Positions 44,983-52,704 of a DNA stretch of 64,000 nt are shown here, one piece after another (position 1 is the stretch's first letter; every line of letters begins with the position of its first letter). Under the pieces are notes generated by a model. It saw only the letters and a program-made list of their open reading frames with translations, had not been told where the DNA came from and did no database searches. The stretch is from Hymenobacter sp. J193 (lineage in GTDB: Bacteria; Bacteroidota; Bacteroidia; Cytophagales; Hymenobacteraceae). Made by a program: the position numbers and the translations under genes. Location of the stretch: positions 558,001 to 622,000 of the forward strand of contig NZ_JAJONE010000001.1 in assembly GCF_024700075.1 (NCBI RefSeq), written 5' to 3'.

Positions 44983-46305
44983 CTAGGCTACCATCAATAA
45001 CTCGTCAAATCGGGTGGTGTAGGCCGGGCTGCGGTGCTGGGCTTTACCCTGCCAGGGAGCTGGCTGGGGGCCGGCGGTAACGGTAGCGGCGGGCCGCACG
45101 GTGCCGCGGCCGAACTGGCGGTTCAGGGCATCAAGGGTGTGCATGAGCTGGCGGGCACGGCCCGCATCGGGGGCGAGCACGGGGGCCTCGGCGGCGGGGG
45201 CGAATAGGCTGAGCTGCTGGCCGCGGCCGGGCGGCTCCAGGCCGTCGAGCACCACGCCGGCCTTAACGTAGGTGCGGCCGGGCTCGTACAACCGTTCCAG
45301 CAGGCGACGGGCATAAGCCAGCAGCTGCAGGGTGTTGCTGGTGGGGCCACTGGGCAGGGTGAGCGTGGCTGAGCGGGTGTAGGGCGGCGGCACGCGTGTA
45401 TCGTAGCGGTCCTGACTGATAAATACCGTCAGGATGTGAGCCTGGTTGCCCTGGGCGCGCAGCTTCTCGGCGGCCCGGCTCAGGTAGGTGGTGAGGGCGC
45501 CCCAGAGGTCGTCGAAGGAAGTGAGGCGCTGGCCGAAAGAACGGGAGCAGCTGATGCTTTGGCGGGCCAGGGTGCCATCCTCGGAGGGCTGCAGCCCCTG
45601 GCAGGGCTGGCCGCGCAGCTCCTGGATCAGCCGCCAGCCCACAACCCCACCCAGGTGCTTGCGGGCCCAGGCCTCGGACACGCCGGCCAGCTCCCAGGCC
45701 GTGCGGATGCCATAGGCAGCAAGTAGCTGAGCGTACTGGCGGCCGATGCCCCAGACGTCGGCGGCGGGCAGGGCGCGCAGGGCCCTTTCGCGGCGGCTTT
45801 CGGTGTCGAGACGCAGGATGCCCTGCAGCTCGGGAAACTTCTTGGCCAGGCGGTTGGCCACTTTGGCCAGCGTCTTGGTGGGGGCCATGCCCACGCAGGT
45901 GGGAATGCCGGTGCAGCGGAGCACGTCGTGGCGAAGGCGCTGGGCGCGGGCGTCGAGGGTGCCGCACCAGGTGGTGAGGCCCTGCAGGTCTAGGAAGGCC
46001 TCGTCGATGCTGTAGACCTCCACGGCCGGCACCTGGTCGGCCAGGCGGGCCATGACGCGGCGGGACATGTCGCCGTAGAGGGCGTAGTTGGAGCTGAGGG
46101 CGTGGCCCTGGTGGCGGCGCAGCAGCTCGCGCACCTCAAAGAAGGGGGCGCCCATGGGAATGCCTAACTGCTTAGCCTCGGCGGAGCGGCTCACGACGTT
46201 GCCGTCGTTGTTGCTCAGGACTACGACGGGGCGGCCGTCGAGGCGGGGCTGGAAAACCCGCTCGCAGCTCACGTAGAAGTTGTTGCCGTCGACTAGTCCG
46301 AACAT
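44983..46305 (-). CDS. umuC: Y-family DNA polymerase V catalytic subunit UmuC
   Basis: The 440-residue protein starts MFGLVDGNNFYVSCERVFQP, where Asp6 is a metal ligand. It continues with SNNDGNVVSRSAEAKQLGIP and the catalytic EVYSIDEAFLDL (Asp101, Glu102). Helix-hairpin-helix sequence (PAADVWGIGRQYAQLLAAYG), the little finger domain, and the UmuC-type C-terminus with LDALNRQFGRGTVRPAATV follow. It carries out translesion synthesis when activated by processed UmuD. It is transcribed after umuD, with 101 bp between them that contain an inverted repeat. Confidence 0.95.
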   Translation of the reverse strand: MFGLVDGNNFYVSCERVFQPRLDGRPVVVLSNNDGNVVSRSAEAKQLGIPMGAPFFEVRELLRRHQGHALSSNYALYGDMSRRVMARLADQVPAVEVYSIDEAFLDLQGLTTWCGTLDARAQRLRHDVLRCTGIPTCVGMAPTKTLAKVANRLAKKFPELQGILRLDTESRRERALRALPAADVWGIGRQYAQLLAAYGIRTAWELAGVSEAWARKHLGGVVGWRLIQELRGQPCQGLQPSEDGTLARQSISCSRSFGQRLTSFDDLWGALTTYLSRAAEKLRAQGNQAHILTVFISQDRYDTRVPPPYTRSATLTLPSGPTSNTLQLLAYARRLLERLYEPGRTYVKAGVVLDGLEPPGRGQQLSLFAPAAEAPVLAPDAGRARQLMHTLDALNRQFGRGTVRPAATVTAGPQPAPWQGKAQHRSPAYTTRFDELLMVA

Positions 46306-46315
46306 GCGGAGAAGT

Positions 46316-46388
46316 GGTGAAATGGTGAGTTTTGGAGAGGTCGGAGCGGCGCTGCTACTGCCGTCGGAGCAGCTCTCACCAGTTCACC
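46316..46388. repeat. Inverted repeat between umuD and umuC
   Basis: GGTGAAATGGTGAG (46316-46329) and CTCACCAGTTCACC (46375-46388) pair at 12 of 14 positions. GAGAG/CTCTC inside and a direct repeat GTCGGAGC at 46340 and 46363 extend the structure. The hairpin could lower umuC translation relative to umuD; no T-run for termination follows. Confidence 0.55.
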
Positions 46389-46406
46389 ATCTCATGAGTT
46401 CCCCTC

Positions 46407-46874
46407 TTAGTCGCGGCTGCGCAGCAGGGCGGTGAGCTTGCCGGGGATGAGTTCGTGCACCACATGGGTGACCACGCCCCAGATGCGCAGGTTCTCGGGG
46501 TCGGTGATTTCATAGTCGGGGTAAGCCGGGTTCTCGGCTTGCAGCCACCAGATGCCGGCGCGGCAGACGAGGCGCTTGACGGTGCACTCCCCCTCGACCA
46601 CGGCGACGACGATGTGGTTGTGGTCGGCCATGAGGTGCTTGTCGACGGCCAGCAGGTCGCCGGCGTGGATTTCGGCGCCCTGCATGCTCTCGCCAGCTAC
46701 CCGCACCAGGTAGGTGGCTTCGGGGTGGCGAAACAGAATGCGGTTCAGGTCGAAAAGCTCTTCCAGCTCGTCGGAGGCGGGGGAAGGAAAGCCGGCGGGC
46801 ACCAGGGAGGCAAACAAGGGAATCCACAGGGTGGTGGCAGGTTCACCGACTTCGATGAGTTCAACGGTGGTCAT
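46407..46874 (-). CDS. umuD: Self-cleaving SOS mutagenesis protein UmuD (S24/LexA-like peptidase)
   Basis: The 155-residue protein has the cleavage site as VPAGFPSPASD (Ala27-Gly28). The Ser-Lys dyad is VAGESMQGAEIHAGDLLAVD (Ser63) and GECTVKRL (Lys100), with the 37-residue spacing of the LexA/UmuD family. Cleavage stimulated by RecA filaments converts it into the active partner of UmuC. The gene is first in the operon with umuC. AT-rich DNA upstream holds TATTTTAG on the minus strand (46911-46918), a near match to the -7 element, and a motif shared with the next gene. Confidence 0.94.
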   Translation of the reverse strand: MTTVELIEVGEPATTLWIPLFASLVPAGFPSPASDELEELFDLNRILFRHPEATYLVRVAGESMQGAEIHAGDLLAVDKHLMADHNHIVVAVVEGECTVKRLVCRAGIWWLQAENPAYPDYEITDPENLRIWGVVTHVVHELIPGKLTALLRSRD

Positions 46875-46909
46875 ACGGTGGGAGGACAGGGATGGAGCAT
46901 AGCAATTAT

Positions 46910-46925
46910 ACTAAAATAGTTAGCA
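46910..46925. promoter_or_regulatory. Motif ACTAAAATAnnnAGCA, copy 1 (umuD promoter region)
   Basis: ACTAAAATAGTTAGCA lies 36 bp before the umuD start and includes the small palindrome ACTA-AAA-TAGT. The same 13 conserved bases recur at 47064-47079 before the next gene. It is a candidate binding site for an SOS-type repressor, but no repressor gene is in the window. Confidence 0.35.
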
Positions 46926-47063
46926 TATTGTTTGTGTGAAGGTGTATACTTGTAAGCGCCTTGTAGTTCAGGCGCAGCTCTGATAAGTGGGTATCGGTGC
47001 CATAAACATCCTTAAATGATTACTACAGCTGCATTTACAGCCAGCCTCACCCGAAGAAGTTTC

Positions 47064-47079
47064 ACTAAAATAAATAGCA
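47064..47079. promoter_or_regulatory. Motif ACTAAAATAnnnAGCA, copy 2
   Basis: ACTAAAATAAATAGCA ends 8 bp before the ATG of the 86-residue protein gene. It shares all 13 specified bases with the copy in the umuD promoter region. Its position would block transcription or translation start if bound. Confidence 0.35.
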
Positions 47080-47087
47080 AAAACAGT

Positions 47088-47348
47088 ATGGAGTATTTTC
47101 TTCCCGACCAGGAATCGTTGCAGGAAATCTTTGGCGCCTACATAGCCAGGGGGCTGAGGTTTGAGGTGCAGCCGGACGCTTACTTCGGGTATTACGCGTT
47201 GAAAGTGCTGTTTGGGGAAGGCAGCAATGCCTCGCCGGTGCTGCACCTGCCGCCGGAAAAGATGCAGACGCCGGAGGCCGCGCAACAGTGGCTGGAGCAT
47301 CTTCGGGATACACAGCTGACCAGGATTACGCGGGGCATTATAGGCTAA
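47088..47348 (+). CDS. Small hypothetical protein
   Basis: The start was chosen at ATG 47088 (MEYFLPDQESLQEIFGAYIA), giving 86 residues. The open frame to 47016 upstream covers AT-rich promoter-like DNA. It is a small alpha/beta protein with no signal peptide (GLRFEVQPDAYFGYYALKVL, QTPEAAQQWLEHLRDTQLTR). I do not recognise it. It is divergent from umuD and convergent with mcrC, 7 bp apart, and shares a 13-base promoter motif with umuD. Damage-linked expression is therefore possible. Confidence 0.6.
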   Translation: MEYFLPDQESLQEIFGAYIARGLRFEVQPDAYFGYYALKVLFGEGSNASPVLHLPPEKMQTPEAAQQWLEHLRDTQLTRITRGIIG

Positions 47349-47355
47349 TGCCATT

Positions 47356-48636
47356 CTATACTAAGCTCTTTTCCAAGTACTCAATAATCTCCTTTCCCAG
47401 GTTATCATTGAGGACGGCGCCGTTTCCTAGGACACGAGCAAAGTAGGCGTGGCCTTCGATGGGCACATCAGGCGCCCAATGACTAACAGAATATCGATGA
47501 CGGATTTCGGATGGGGGCTTGCCAGCACGGGGATACAGCAACACACCATGACTGGCCTTCCACAGGTGGCAGTACGCAAAGATCTGCTGCATGTCATCCG
47601 AAGAAGGCCGGTAGTTCATGGGCAGCTTCCACTTGGTGTCGAGGATGAACGTATGGCTTATTTCTGCGGGTTTAACCCCGGTAATCAGCGTAAGCACTAG
47701 GTCGGGGCGGATACTGATACCTGGCCAAAAAACCCTGGTGTTTTGTAGCTGGACGTGGCCCTGGCGCTTCGCGGCAGCCCGCTGCAGATGGCGGGCTACG
47801 TAGCGCTCGAAGAGCGTATTCATATCAAAGAGCAGGGCTACGGCCTCAGTACGACCACTTCGGAGAGTGGGGCTATGGCCGCGCAGCAACAGCAGGGCTA
47901 GCTCAAGCGCTTTGTGGTAACGCTCGGTTTTGCGGTTGAGGGGAGGTGAATCAGCCGGGACAGGTACCGGGGACAGTTCGGGCCAATGCAGCAGCAGTGC
48001 CCGGGTACGGGCCGCCAAGGCGGGGCTGTGGACCTGCTCAGTGGCCAGCTCCAGCGCCATTCGGATCAGAGAATTGAGCGGATGGGCGTAATCGTAGGTC
48101 TGGTGACGGGTGAAGAACCGCTCCCCGTGAGTGAGGTTATGGGTGATGTGCTGCTGAAAGAGCAGCCGTCCTTTGAGGGCCGAGCGGTTGCCGTCGGTGG
48201 TGTGATAGTGCTTAACCAGGCCCTGGCGCAGCAGGCTGTCGGCCTGTTCAATGAGCGCGGCCACGAACAGGTCGAGCATGGCGTGGGGCGAGTGGGCCAG
48301 CTGGGCCGCGTCGGGCACGGCGACGGAGAGGTCGTGCACGTAGGCCAGCATCTGCAGCAGCACCTGACGCCAGTGAGTATCAAACTCCGGAGAGTTGGTG
48401 CGGCGGGTATCGTCGGTTTTGGGCAGGATTTCGAGCAGCAGACCGGGCACCTGAATGACCCCAACGAACTGGTTCAGGTGGAGGCTCCCGTGCAAGCGCG
48501 TAAACCAATTGGCCTTTTGCTGAAGCTGCAGGCGCTCGAGGGCATCCAGATGGGACGGCAGCAGCTCAGGGTAGCGGGAGAACGGCAGGGTTTCGTGCTC
48601 GTAGGACGTGAGGCAGAAAGGCCCCGGCTGGCTCAT
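47356..48636 (-). CDS. mcrC: McrC-like nuclease subunit of McrBC restriction system
   Basis: The 426-residue protein has the McrC architecture. The N-terminal region includes LHGSLHLNQFVGVIQVPGLL, then LEILPKTDD. A helical middle includes ALKGRLLFQQHITHNLTHGE, and the C-terminal PD-(D/E)xK nuclease has SIRPDLVLTL (Asp near 310), FILDTKWKLP (Asp-Thr-Lys near 332) and QQIFAYCHLW. It cuts DNA carrying modified cytosines when driven by McrB. Its start overlaps the mcrB stop by 4 bp (ATGA), so the two are translated together. Confidence 0.92.
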   Translation of the reverse strand: MSQPGPFCLTSYEHETLPFSRYPELLPSHLDALERLQLQQKANWFTRLHGSLHLNQFVGVIQVPGLLLEILPKTDDTRRTNSPEFDTHWRQVLLQMLAYVHDLSVAVPDAAQLAHSPHAMLDLFVAALIEQADSLLRQGLVKHYHTTDGNRSALKGRLLFQQHITHNLTHGERFFTRHQTYDYAHPLNSLIRMALELATEQVHSPALAARTRALLLHWPELSPVPVPADSPPLNRKTERYHKALELALLLLRGHSPTLRSGRTEAVALLFDMNTLFERYVARHLQRAAAKRQGHVQLQNTRVFWPGISIRPDLVLTLITGVKPAEISHTFILDTKWKLPMNYRPSSDDMQQIFAYCHLWKASHGVLLYPRAGKPPSEIRHRYSVSHWAPDVPIEGHAYFARVLGNGAVLNDNLGKEIIEYLEKSLV

Positions 48637-50909
48637 GGCTTTTGGGTATATATATTCCGGAAGTTCTGGACTGTCCAGTCGGCCTGACTGATTTCGTAGA
48701 GGCTTCTCCCCTCTCCGTCGGGCTCATCGCCAAACTCCAGCAAGGGCGAATCGGCGTCGGCCGTTTTGATCACGAAATCTGGCCCCAGGATCTGGCCGAT
48801 GCGGCCCCAGTTGCCATAGAAGTATTCCTGGAGCTGGGGAATGATCTTATTGCGGAAAGCCAGTCGCAGCTGTTCGAGGCTGCCCACGTTCATCAGCCAG
48901 GCGTGGCCGAGGCGGTAATCACGGCCGAGCAGGTACTCAAGGCGCTTGTTGATGACTTGCAGCAGGAGCTGCAGGTTGACGCCGGTGAAGTTCACGGTCT
49001 GCAGTACCAGAGCCGGCTCCTGTCCCTTTTGAACAGCCTTCCATAGGGGAGCCTGTTCCACTTCGGTTGCCAGGGGGCAGCCCAGTAGCTCATACAGAGG
49101 AAGCTCGGCGGCGCGGTAGCTTTTATCAGACCAGCTTACGTTCTCATAACGCCACCACAGGCGGGCAACCATCTGCGCAGGGCTGAGCAACTGTGGTAGC
49201 GGCGGCATTTCGGTAAAGGCAAAACGCCGACGAAGGGCCGTATCAAGAGCCTCGACGCTGCGGTCGGCGGTGTTCATGGTGCCCAGCAGGTGCAGATTGG
49301 GGGGAACTGTGAATGGCGCTTTTGAATAGGGCAGCTGCACAGACTGTTCATCGGACTGGCCAGCGCGCTTATCGTCTTCGAGCAGGGTAATCAGTTCCCC
49401 AAAAATACTGGCTACGTTGCCGCGGTTTACCTCGTCGATGATGAGGACGAAGCGGGCTAGTCCATCGGCAGCCGGGATGGGGGCCAGAGCGGCGGCATCG
49501 GGGTTTTGCTCGGCGGGAAAAAGTTTTTGCTCGAAGGACTTGAAATGCCGGAAAAGGGCCCACTGCAAGGAGGCATTGGGGCCGCCGATTTCCAGCATTT
49601 TCTGGTTCATGGGCACGACGTCCTCGGCCCGCTCATAGAGGCCAGCTACCTGGGCCGTCCACTTTTTGGCGATAGAGAAAGTGTACTGGGAAGGATCATG
49701 CTGCATGACGATGGTGTCGCCATTTTTGATGGCCGTAATCAGGGCCTTGGCGCCGGTCATGGTCTGGATGGGGATACTACTACCCGGCGATTTGAGCTGC
49801 TCCTGCAGGTGCTCTATGTAGGCCGCATAGACCGTGTCGAAGTCGGCGACGGGCGCGGCGGCCGTGGCAGCCTCGCCAGGGTATTGCCAGGCACGCTTGG
49901 CGGCCTGACTCAAGTGCTGGAATACGCCGGGCTCGACGCGGTAGGCGAGCTTATCCCCGGTGAGCTTGGGTTTGATGCCCTCGACAAAGTCCTCGTAGCT
50001 GAAGGACTGGTGGAAGGTGACAAACTGTACCTGCTCCCGCTCCCGATACTTGTTTAGCTCCTCTCGCACCAAGTTATGACGATGCTTGTATTCTTGCCGT
50101 ATATCCTTTACGGGGCGGTTTTGCAAGATTGCAAGGGCCCACTCGGCAGTGGAGTAGGTTTTGCCGGTGCCGGGAGGTCCATAGAGAATCTGGTTGAGGG
50201 GATGCATAGAAGATAAACTGGGTTGAGAGATTTCAGTGCTGCTGAAAGAGATGGTATCTGCAGCGGTAAATGAATCGGCACGAAGCTTTTCGGCAATGAT
50301 GAATGCCTGCAATAATCCCCTTAAAATGAGTGTTTTAATTTTTGACTTCTGCTTACTACTGGCGCTTGTATGAAGTTGACCTAAAGGCAGCTTGGCCAAG
50401 ATGAGCCAATCACCCGGAAGGGAAGGATTCACTGATAGCGGGCCAGGGAAAGCTTGCTGGAGCGAATGACACAAATCGACAGCTAGTTGATTGGTGCGCT
50501 CCAGACTGCGGGGCTCATCGGTGAAGTGCCCCCGACCAAACCAACGGTTTTTACCTCCTTCATTAGTCCCCAGTTTGAAGCTTAGGTACACAAACTCATC
50601 GTCCTGAGGTAGCCAGTATAGCGGAAAGCCCACAATGCGCGGGGTCTTCTCCGTACCCAGGATCAGGTAAGTACCTGGATATTTCTGACTCTCCTGGGTG
50701 TTCCAAGTGGTCAGGTCAAACAACAATGGCTCGGTCTGATCGTCATGCCACCACCGAAATCGAAGAGGTGATTCGAGGCTAGTGGTTTTGTTCCGGACAG
50801 TGTAGTTTTCGTGTTGAACTACTATCGGAGCTACGTCAATATGGTCGTCGGCTAGCAGCGTTTTAAGCTGTTGCAAAGTAGTATTATCTATATGACGTAA
50901 CATAGCCAA
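48633..50909 (-). CDS. mcrB: McrB-like AAA+ GTPase of McrBC restriction system
   Basis: The 758-residue protein has a DUF3578-like N-terminal DNA-recognition part (about 1-200, with LESPLRFRWWHDDQTEPLLF, FVYLSFKLGTNEGGKNRWFG). The AAA+ motor contains Walker A GPPGTGKT near 244-250, Walker B/sensor FVLIIDEVNRGNVASIFGEL near 485, and the McrB signature GTMNTADRSVEALDTALRRR near 545. It recognises modified DNA and powers translocation for McrC. A conserved THQSF-like strand (FVTFHQSFSYEDFVEGIKPK) is also present. It starts 24 bp after a small membrane-protein gene that probably belongs to the same operon. Confidence 0.94.
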   Translation of the reverse strand: MAMLRHIDNTTLQQLKTLLADDHIDVAPIVVQHENYTVRNKTTSLESPLRFRWWHDDQTEPLLFDLTTWNTQESQKYPGTYLILGTEKTPRIVGFPLYWLPQDDEFVYLSFKLGTNEGGKNRWFGRGHFTDEPRSLERTNQLAVDLCHSLQQAFPGPLSVNPSLPGDWLILAKLPLGQLHTSASSKQKSKIKTLILRGLLQAFIIAEKLRADSFTAADTISFSSTEISQPSLSSMHPLNQILYGPPGTGKTYSTAEWALAILQNRPVKDIRQEYKHRHNLVREELNKYREREQVQFVTFHQSFSYEDFVEGIKPKLTGDKLAYRVEPGVFQHLSQAAKRAWQYPGEAATAAAPVADFDTVYAAYIEHLQEQLKSPGSSIPIQTMTGAKALITAIKNGDTIVMQHDPSQYTFSIAKKWTAQVAGLYERAEDVVPMNQKMLEIGGPNASLQWALFRHFKSFEQKLFPAEQNPDAAALAPIPAADGLARFVLIIDEVNRGNVASIFGELITLLEDDKRAGQSDEQSVQLPYSKAPFTVPPNLHLLGTMNTADRSVEALDTALRRRFAFTEMPPLPQLLSPAQMVARLWWRYENVSWSDKSYRAAELPLYELLGCPLATEVEQAPLWKAVQKGQEPALVLQTVNFTGVNLQLLLQVINKRLEYLLGRDYRLGHAWLMNVGSLEQLRLAFRNKIIPQLQEYFYGNWGRIGQILGPDFVIKTADADSPLLEFGDEPDGEGRSLYEISQADWTVQNFRNIYTQKP

Positions 50910-50933
50910 TTTGAAGTAGTCGAAAGGTATTGG

Positions 50934-51548
50934 CTACCTGCTCTTCAGTTTATTGATAACCTTCCGAGCACGGCGCAAGTGTTTGAGAAAAGGTTCCTCC
51001 TTGTAGGACTGAAGATTATCTATCACCGTCAGAACCATCTGGGCACGAGCAGCCTTAGACCCATGCTGTTGCAGAACATTGTCAATTGCTTTCTCAGCTT
51101 TCGGCGTTAATTGGAAAGCGTAATCAAGCCGGGGATAATTCTCAAGGAGAAGCTGGTGTTCAGCGGAAAAGGGAGGCGAAAGGTCGGGCACTGAAGACGA
51201 AGTAGTTGCCACCAATTGGAAATATGAGCCGTCTTTCCGCCGCAAGCAGATAAAGCTCAGCATGCCATCGAGCCATTCGTCTATAATAGGCTGGGGCAGA
51301 AAGTTGCTCTCGAAATAGAAGAGTTCCTCATTGCATAGCTCCAGATATTGCTGCAACGCTTCGTTGGCTAGCGGAAGCTGAGCGAGCTTTGGGCTTAGCT
51401 CCTGAAATCGGCTAGTACAGTTAATGATGACTTGGTGATGCAGGCTGTCGCGGGAGCTCTGCCAGCTACGCAACGCAAACAGTAGTCCCCCAGCCCCTAG
51501 GATAGTGGCTATATATGATAATGCCTCAAGAAGTTGGAGTAAGGTCAT
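50934..51548 (-). CDS. Single-TM protein of unknown function leading the mcrBC operon
   Basis: The 204-residue protein has one N-terminal membrane helix (LLEALSYIATILGAGGLLFA). A cytosolic helical domain follows (SWQSSRDSLHHQVIINCTSR, LPLANEALQQYLELCNEELF, then EEPFLKHLRRARKVINKLKS). The layout resembles the DUF4760-type membrane proteins often seen near defence genes, but I cannot assign it firmly. It ends 24 bp before mcrB with no terminator between, so it is likely cotranscribed with mcrBC. It is not part of the classical two-gene system. Confidence 0.72.
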   Translation of the reverse strand: MTLLQLLEALSYIATILGAGGLLFALRSWQSSRDSLHHQVIINCTSRFQELSPKLAQLPLANEALQQYLELCNEELFYFESNFLPQPIIDEWLDGMLSFICLRRKDGSYFQLVATTSSSVPDLSPPFSAEHQLLLENYPRLDYAFQLTPKAEKAIDNVLQQHGSKAARAQMVLTVIDNLQSYKEEPFLKHLRRARKVINKLKSR

Positions 51549-51670
51549 GTAATTTTTGAAATTAGGTATACAGGAGAGATGCTAGTTCGACCTAATGGAT
51601 GTATGTAGGCTGATATGAGGATGTTTTGGAGTCAGGGAATGCTTCTGTAAATTCCTTAATCCTGAAGCTT

Positions 51671-51705
51671 AAAAACATAGCCACCTAATAGATGGCTGTA
51701 TTTTT
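51671..51705. terminator. Hairpin terminator between the five-gene operon and the mcr operon
   Basis: The arms 51671-51683 and 51693-51705 pair with one mismatch and one wobble around a 9-nt loop, with T5 on both sides. On the minus strand it lies about 50 bp after the stop of the VWA lipoprotein gene, which separates the two operons. Confidence 0.7.
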
Positions 51706-51756
51706 CATGATTCAACAGCCGAACGTCACTCTAGTACAGTATACTTGGCTGTATTC

Positions 51757-52683
51757 CTACTTTAGAAACGCCTTTACATTCTCCTCTGTGTAAGTCGGCA
51801 CATCCGTGGCCCGTACCTCAACTCGGTTTGCACCCATAGCTTTAAACCAATCTGTGACGTAGCGATTCACGATATCAGCGTAAAAAGGCGGCCGGCTATA
51901 CGTGTTGATCTCCAGTACAAGCACATCGAGCCCCTTCAGATTGGTGCCGGGTGGAACCAATAAGCCATATTTGCCAGCCTCGTACTTGGCAGCCCAGTTA
52001 GCGGCGGTGAATTGCCCCTTTTTCACCAACTCATTCTGAATATAGGTATCGTTAAAGAACGCTGCTTTGTTGCCATCCCGCATACTACGGTTGCGCACGT
52101 GGTCCAGGTAGCCATCGGTCACAACAATGAGGACGTTGCGGTACATGGAGGTATCCATGATACAACGGGCAGCCATCTTCTCTTTGGCAAAGCCCCACAG
52201 GTCGGCGCCATCTTGCGGCTGCTGTTTTACGAATTCGTACAGACGCTCTACGCCGGCTGTAGTTTGCGCTACCAATTTATTGTATACCTCCTTTTTGGCT
52301 TTAGGGTCCATCTCGGGTTTGCCCAGATCTACCTGTAGCGACCGGGCTACTTGATCGAGGTTCGCATCCATTTGAGGCTGGGGCTCGAAGTAGATGGCGA
52401 ATCGGTCTTTGGCTTTGAGGGCACCCTGCTTCTCCATGTGGCTCTTAAACCAGGTGGAAGCGGCCTTTACAATAGCCACATCGCGGTTTTGCTGGGTATC
52501 CTGCCCGAAACGCGCATTAATGCGGTTGGACAGATCCAGCAGGATAGTCAGGTTGGTTCTTTTGGCAGGCGTGGCAGCGGTGGGGGCACCGACAGTCTCT
52601 ACTGCCCCCCTTTTTCCTTCACACGAGCTGAAGCCTGCTGAGGCCGCTAAGAAACCAAGAGCTAAAATTTTCGAGAAACGCAT
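51757..52683 (-). CDS. VWA-like lipoprotein, fifth gene of the helicase-TerB operon
   Basis: The 308-residue protein has a lipoprotein signal (MRFSKILALGFLAASAGFSS followed by Cys). A von Willebrand A-like Rossmann fold follows: TNLTILLDLSNRINARFG supplies a DxSxR variant of the MIDAS DxSxS, NVLIVVTDGYLDHVRNR gives the later Asp, and LDVLVLEINTYSR forms a following strand. It should be anchored in the membrane facing the periplasm. VWA proteins are recurrent partners of TerB proteins (TerY-type), but an exported lipidated one is unusual. It begins 21 bp after the four-TM gene ends. Confidence 0.8.
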   Translation of the reverse strand: MRFSKILALGFLAASAGFSSCEGKRGAVETVGAPTAATPAKRTNLTILLDLSNRINARFGQDTQQNRDVAIVKAASTWFKSHMEKQGALKAKDRFAIYFEPQPQMDANLDQVARSLQVDLGKPEMDPKAKKEVYNKLVAQTTAGVERLYEFVKQQPQDGADLWGFAKEKMAARCIMDTSMYRNVLIVVTDGYLDHVRNRSMRDGNKAAFFNDTYIQNELVKKGQFTAANWAAKYEAGKYGLLVPPGTNLKGLDVLVLEINTYSRPPFYADIVNRYVTDWFKAMGANRVEVRATDVPTYTEENVKAFLK

Positions 52684-52704
52684 TCGTAAAAACAGGTAGG
52701 AGAG

